Shown one piece after another: positions 5,165 through 7,581 of a stretch of 7,581 bases of DNA. The position numbers were made by a program, and so were the translations under genes. Location of the stretch: assembly GCA_002256685.1 (NCBI GenBank), contig NQJH01000075.1:1-7581 (forward strand), written 5' to 3'. Position 1 is the stretch's first letter. Each line of letters begins with the position of its first letter. This DNA is from Methylococcaceae bacterium NSP1-2 (GTDB taxonomy: Bacteria; Pseudomonadota; Gammaproteobacteria; Methylococcales; Methylomonadaceae). The notes beneath the pieces were generated by a model that made no database searches, was not told the origin of the DNA, and saw nothing but the letters and a program-made list of their open reading frames with translations.

Positions 5165-5998
5165 TTATTTAACACGTTTCCATCTACTGTGAATATAGTC
5201 TAACGCTTCTTGAATATTCAAATCACGCGTTCCCCCGCCCGTTCTGACAAAAAATTTTTGTGCATTACCTAGCTCTAAAAATACCGGTCTGGGTGCGGGG
5301 GAAACGATAAGCCGACAAACCTCTTTATCATCAATTACATGAAATAAAATATGGACGAATTGGCAAAGATCCGTTCCTAAATTTGTTGCAATAGCAGTCA
5401 TCAACGTTTGTTCAAAACCATCTTGATTAGGCTTTTTTAAGGTTTGATAATCTTTTTCTAGCCCAATAATCTCACCCTCGTCTGTGACACCAATCAGCAA
5501 TGTTCCACCGATGTGACTATTCAAAAATCCTGCCAGTGTTTTTAATACCACGCTTTCCAAGGAACGATTCGTGCGTGACTCGACCATATCCCACCGCAAC
5601 GAAGATTTAAATTCCAAATGAGAGCCTTCGCCTTGCTCAATAATGGACAGTAAATCTTTATTTAGTTCGGTTTTTAAGTGATCAATATTGATTAAGCGTT
5701 TATGAATAAACTTGTATAACACCAGAGACAACAGCCCTAGCATCGCACCAATTTCGGCATAAAAGGCTATTAAGACAAAGTTGTCGTGGGAAATTTTTCC
5801 CATTAACAGGTATTTGATCTGATTTAGCACATACTCGACTGACGACAGCGGATCGGCCGCCTGTTCACGCGCATAAATGTAATCGTAGCTTGGAGCTAAT
5901 ACAAAAATACCAATTATCGCGCCAGTAAGGGCAACGGTCAGGTAAATCCTTAATTGTTGATGCCAAATTGACAGTATCAGTAAAAAAAATCGTTTCAT
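5165..5998 (-). CDS. membrane-anchored Schlafen AlbA_2 domain protein
   Basis: A 277-residue protein. Residues about 17-35 and 74-97 are hydrophobic and likely span the membrane, joined by a loop of about 38 residues probably in the periplasm. The C-terminal part would then lie in the cytoplasm. From about 120 to 272 it has the AlbA_2/Schlafen signature: EGSHLEFKSSL (Glu129, Lys131), VVLKTLAGFLNSHIGGTLLIGV (about 150-171), DEGEIIGL with Asp173, and the family ending FFVRTGGGTRDLNIQEALDYI. Such domains are usually annotated as putative DNA-binding or ATP-binding; some eukaryotic Schlafens cut tRNA or rRNA using clustered acidic residues. Whether this one is a nuclease cannot be said. No helix-turn-helix or ATPase domain is attached. 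The ATG has no good ribosome site. It is convergent with bfr, and a broken relative lies at 4300-4401. Genes of this kind are often accessory. Confidence 0.82.
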   Translation of the reverse strand: MKRFFLLILSIWHQQLRIYLTVALTGAIIGIFVLAPSYDYIYAREQAADPLSSVEYVLNQIKYLLMGKISHDNFVLIAFYAEIGAMLGLLSLVLYKFIHKRLINIDHLKTELNKDLLSIIEQGEGSHLEFKSSLRWDMVESRTNRSLESVVLKTLAGFLNSHIGGTLLIGVTDEGEIIGLEKDYQTLKKPNQDGFEQTLMTAIATNLGTDLCQFVHILFHVIDDKEVCRLIVSPAPRPVFLELGNAQKFFVRTGGGTRDLNIQEALDYIHSRWKRVK

Positions 5999-6216
5999 TA
6001 TGTCGTTAAGCTCTCTTGGTTTTGTCTATCGCTTTCTTTAAATTGTCTACGATGATAGCTAACAGAAAGCTAGAGCTTCTCAGTGAGTTAGGCTATTCCG
6101 TCATATCTAACCAACCTCAAGGTTTACGCATACTTTAATGGATATTTCTTGTAATAAGCTTAAGAAACGTCCCTTGGCAATAAACACATTATTTTTCAAA
6201 AAGAGCATACACACCA
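5999..6216. other. 218-bp spacer between two minus-strand genes
   Basis: No gene is evident. It should hold the promoter of the Schlafen-like gene and the 3' end of the DUF411 gene, both on the minus strand. The clearest structure is a 7-bp inverted repeat, gctttct (6031-6037) and agaaagc (6064-6070). No hairpin followed by a T-run is visible on the minus strand after the DUF411 stop, so I cannot place a terminator. Confidence 0.3.
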
Positions 6217-6666
6217 CTACTGTTCCGTATGGCTTTTAAATACTTGCTCATGGTTTTCACTGTCAAAACTTATGACATTGTAAGGGTCTTTTTTACCGCC
6301 CATTTCCATGCCGGGTGTACCATTAGGCATTTGTGGTACGGCGATACCCACCACTTTGGGTTTAGTTTTTAATAAGGCTTTAATGTCATCTGCGGGAACA
6401 TGCCCTTCGACTACATAACCATCGACTACCGCTGTGTGACACGATGCCATGTTATCACTGACACCGTATTTGGTTTTAATGGCTTTCATGTCCTCAGTGG
6501 GAACATCTTTAATGATAAAGTTATTTTGTTTTAAATGTTCTATCCATTTACCACAACAACTACAGGTCGGACTACGATAAACAGTGATGGCGGTGGATTG
6601 TTCAGCTTGCGCGGGGATATTGATTAGAACTAAGCCGCTGGCTAAAAGAATTTTTAATAATTTCAT
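6217..6666 (-). CDS. periplasmic DUF411 protein, CopG-like copper-binding
   Basis: A 149-residue precursor. It starts with a signal peptide (KLLK, hydrophobic core, AQA before Glu22, cleavage likely after residue 21). The mature part is a DUF411 domain. It carries the motif SPTCSCCGKW with Cys35, Cys37 and Cys38, a fourth cysteine in ASCHTAVVDGYVVEGHVP (Cys76), and the conserved methionine-rich PQMPNGTPGMEMG (111-123). DUF411 proteins include CopG of copper-resistance clusters, a thioredoxin-like fold that binds a copper cluster through a CxCC motif. Copper binding here is therefore inferred from the family. I chose the ATG at 6664-6666: GAGG is 6 bases upstream and the signal peptide starts there. 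A TTG start four codons upstream overlaps the hemE stop and looks wrong. The gene follows hemE by 8 bp, so it is co-transcribed with it. No other copper genes are in view. Confidence 0.9.
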   Translation of the reverse strand: MKLLKILLASGLVLINIPAQAEQSTAITVYRSPTCSCCGKWIEHLKQNNFIIKDVPTEDMKAIKTKYGVSDNMASCHTAVVDGYVVEGHVPADDIKALLKTKPKVVGIAVPQMPNGTPGMEMGGKKDPYNVISFDSENHEQVFKSHTEQ

Positions 6667-6674
6667 GTTATACC

Positions 6675-7581
6675 TCAAAGGTCTGAATGATAAGCGGGGC
6701 TGTATTGATGGACAGCATCGACCATCGCTTTAACGTGTTCAGGATTAATATCAGGCAAAATACCATGTCCTAAATTAAACACATGCCCTGAGCCGTGACC
6801 GTATTTATGCAAAATAGTTTTTACTTTTTCAGTAATAATTTCAGGTTGCGCATATAAAGCGATTGGATCCATATTGCCTTGTAAGGCGACTTTATTCCCT
6901 ACTCTAGCGCGGGCTGTGGCTATATCAGTTTGCCAATCCAAACCCAGCGCGTCATAACCCGCATCGGTCATGGCTTCCAACCATTGTCCACAACCTTTAC
7001 TGAACAAAATGGTCGGGATTTGCTGACCATTCACGTTAGTGTTGAGTAAGCTACGAATTTGTTTAGCATAATACAAAGAAAATTCTGCATAATCTTCGGT
7101 GCTGAGTACGCCGCCCCATGTATCAAATAACATCACTGCTTGTGCGCCTGCGGCAATTTGTGCATTTAAGTAACTAGCAACCGATTGTGCTAACTTATCA
7201 AGTAGCATGTGCATGACTTTGGGTTGTTCGTACATCAAGCCTTTGACGCGGTGAAAACTTTTACTACTGCCACCTTCGACCATATAGGTAGCTAGCGTCC
7301 ACGGACTGCCTGAAAAACCGATCAGCGGCACGCTACCCGCCAAATTTTTGCGAATTAACCTTACTGCGTCCATGACATAGCCCAATTCCAGTTCAGGGTC
7401 TGGAATTGGCAATTTTTCAATGTCTGCCGCTGTGCGTAGTGGATGGTGAAATTTGGGTCCTTCGCCTTCAGTAAAATACAGACCTAAACCCATTGCATCG
7501 GGAATAGTAAGAATGTCGGAAAACAATATCGCAGCATCAAAATCAAAGCGGCGTAACGGCTGTAACGTCACTTCACAGGCG
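6675..7581 (-). CDS. hemE: uroporphyrinogen decarboxylase, 5' end cut by the window edge
   Basis: The C-terminal roughly 302 residues of HemE, the cytoplasmic enzyme that removes four carboxyl groups from uroporphyrinogen III to give coproporphyrinogen III. Visible family blocks are ACEVTLQPLRRF at the edge, DAAILFSDILTIPDAMGLGL (with the catalytic-type Asp of FSDIL), the second signature GFSGSPWTLATYMVEGGSS, LFDTWGG, FSKGCG, LQGNMDP and the final FNLGHGILPDINPEHV with its conserved His. The reading frame is open to position 7580. The GTG at 7569-7571 is an internal valine, not a start, because HemE normally has about 55 more residues before it, including the first signature RQAGRYLPEYR, which would lie beyond the window. 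Stop TGA is at 6675-6677, 8 bp before the DUF411 ATG. Transcription direction and spacing make hemE the upstream gene of that pair. Confidence 0.97.
   Translation of the reverse strand, partial: ACEVTLQPLRRFDFDAAILFSDILTIPDAMGLGLYFTEGEGPKFHHPLRTAADIEKLPIPDPELELGYVMDAVRLIRKNLAGSVPLIGFSGSPWTLATYMVEGGSSKSFHRVKGLMYEQPKVMHMLLDKLAQSVASYLNAQIAAGAQAVMLFDTWGGVLSTEDYAEFSLYYAKQIRSLLNTNVNGQQIPTILFSKGCGQWLEAMTDAGYDALGLDWQTDIATARARVGNKVALQGNMDPIALYAQPEIITEKVKTILHKYGHGSGHVFNLGHGILPDINPEHVKAMVDAVHQYSPAYHSDL

Noticed and set aside
6052..6138. Small plus-strand ORF of 28 codons (MIANRKLELLSEL...) in the spacer
   Set aside because: It has no ribosome site, no recognised family and no promoter, and a run this short is expected by chance.
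6667..6678. TTG start for the DUF411 protein overlapping the hemE stop
   Set aside because: The GAGG used for the ATG at 6664-6666 lies in those codons, and the signal peptide begins naturally at that ATG.
7569..7571. GTG taken as the start of a complete hemE
   Set aside because: The upstream frame remains open with ACE, matching the internal HemE block ACEVTLQPLRRF. About 55 residues are missing, so the gene is cut by the window edge.

Overview
The window looks like chromosomal core DNA of a moderately AT-rich gammaproteobacterium. The ferritin pair (bfd-bfr) is very close to the enterobacterial proteins, the Fur site is of the classical gammaproteobacterial type, and HemE, YebC and SerB are typical of the class. 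The long 526-residue SerA, the use of HemJ, and intergenic palindromes of kinds I associate with Thiotrichales/Methylococcales (and cyanobacteria) suggest a sulfur- or methane-oxidiser lineage. That placement is inference from memory, not from a search.

Layout, left to right. At 1-60 is a GC-rich double hairpin that looks like a dispersed palindromic repeat. At 79-1014, on the minus strand, a membrane-anchored thioredoxin-like protein is followed at 3 bp by hemJ. Divergent from these, on the plus strand, are serA (1088-2668), a 31-bp near-perfect palindrome, serB (2742-3380) and yebC (3433-4179). The 302-bp gap 4180-4481 is not empty. It holds a structured hairpin cluster, a decayed fragment of a Schlafen/AlbA_2 gene on the minus strand, and a promoter overlapped by a Fur box. 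The Fur box controls bfd (4482-4670) and bfr (4696-5160). Convergent with bfr, only 4 bp away, is an intact gene for a two-helix membrane protein with a cytoplasmic Schlafen AlbA_2 domain (5165-5998). After a 218-bp gap, the minus strand carries a periplasmic DUF411 (CopG-like) copper-type protein (6217-6666) directly downstream of hemE (6675 to beyond 7581), which is cut by the right edge.

Functionally the window groups heme and iron genes with serine synthesis. hemE and hemJ encode two steps of heme synthesis. Bfr stores iron and binds heme, and Bfd helps release the iron under Fur control. SerA and SerB catalyse the first and last steps of serine synthesis from 3-phosphoglycerate; serC is not here. 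The least expected content is the pair of Schlafen AlbA_2 copies, one intact and one broken by indels, lying in the same orientation on either side of bfd-bfr. The intact copy is fused to a membrane anchor. I found no CRISPR array, intact insertion sequence, tRNA or rRNA gene.
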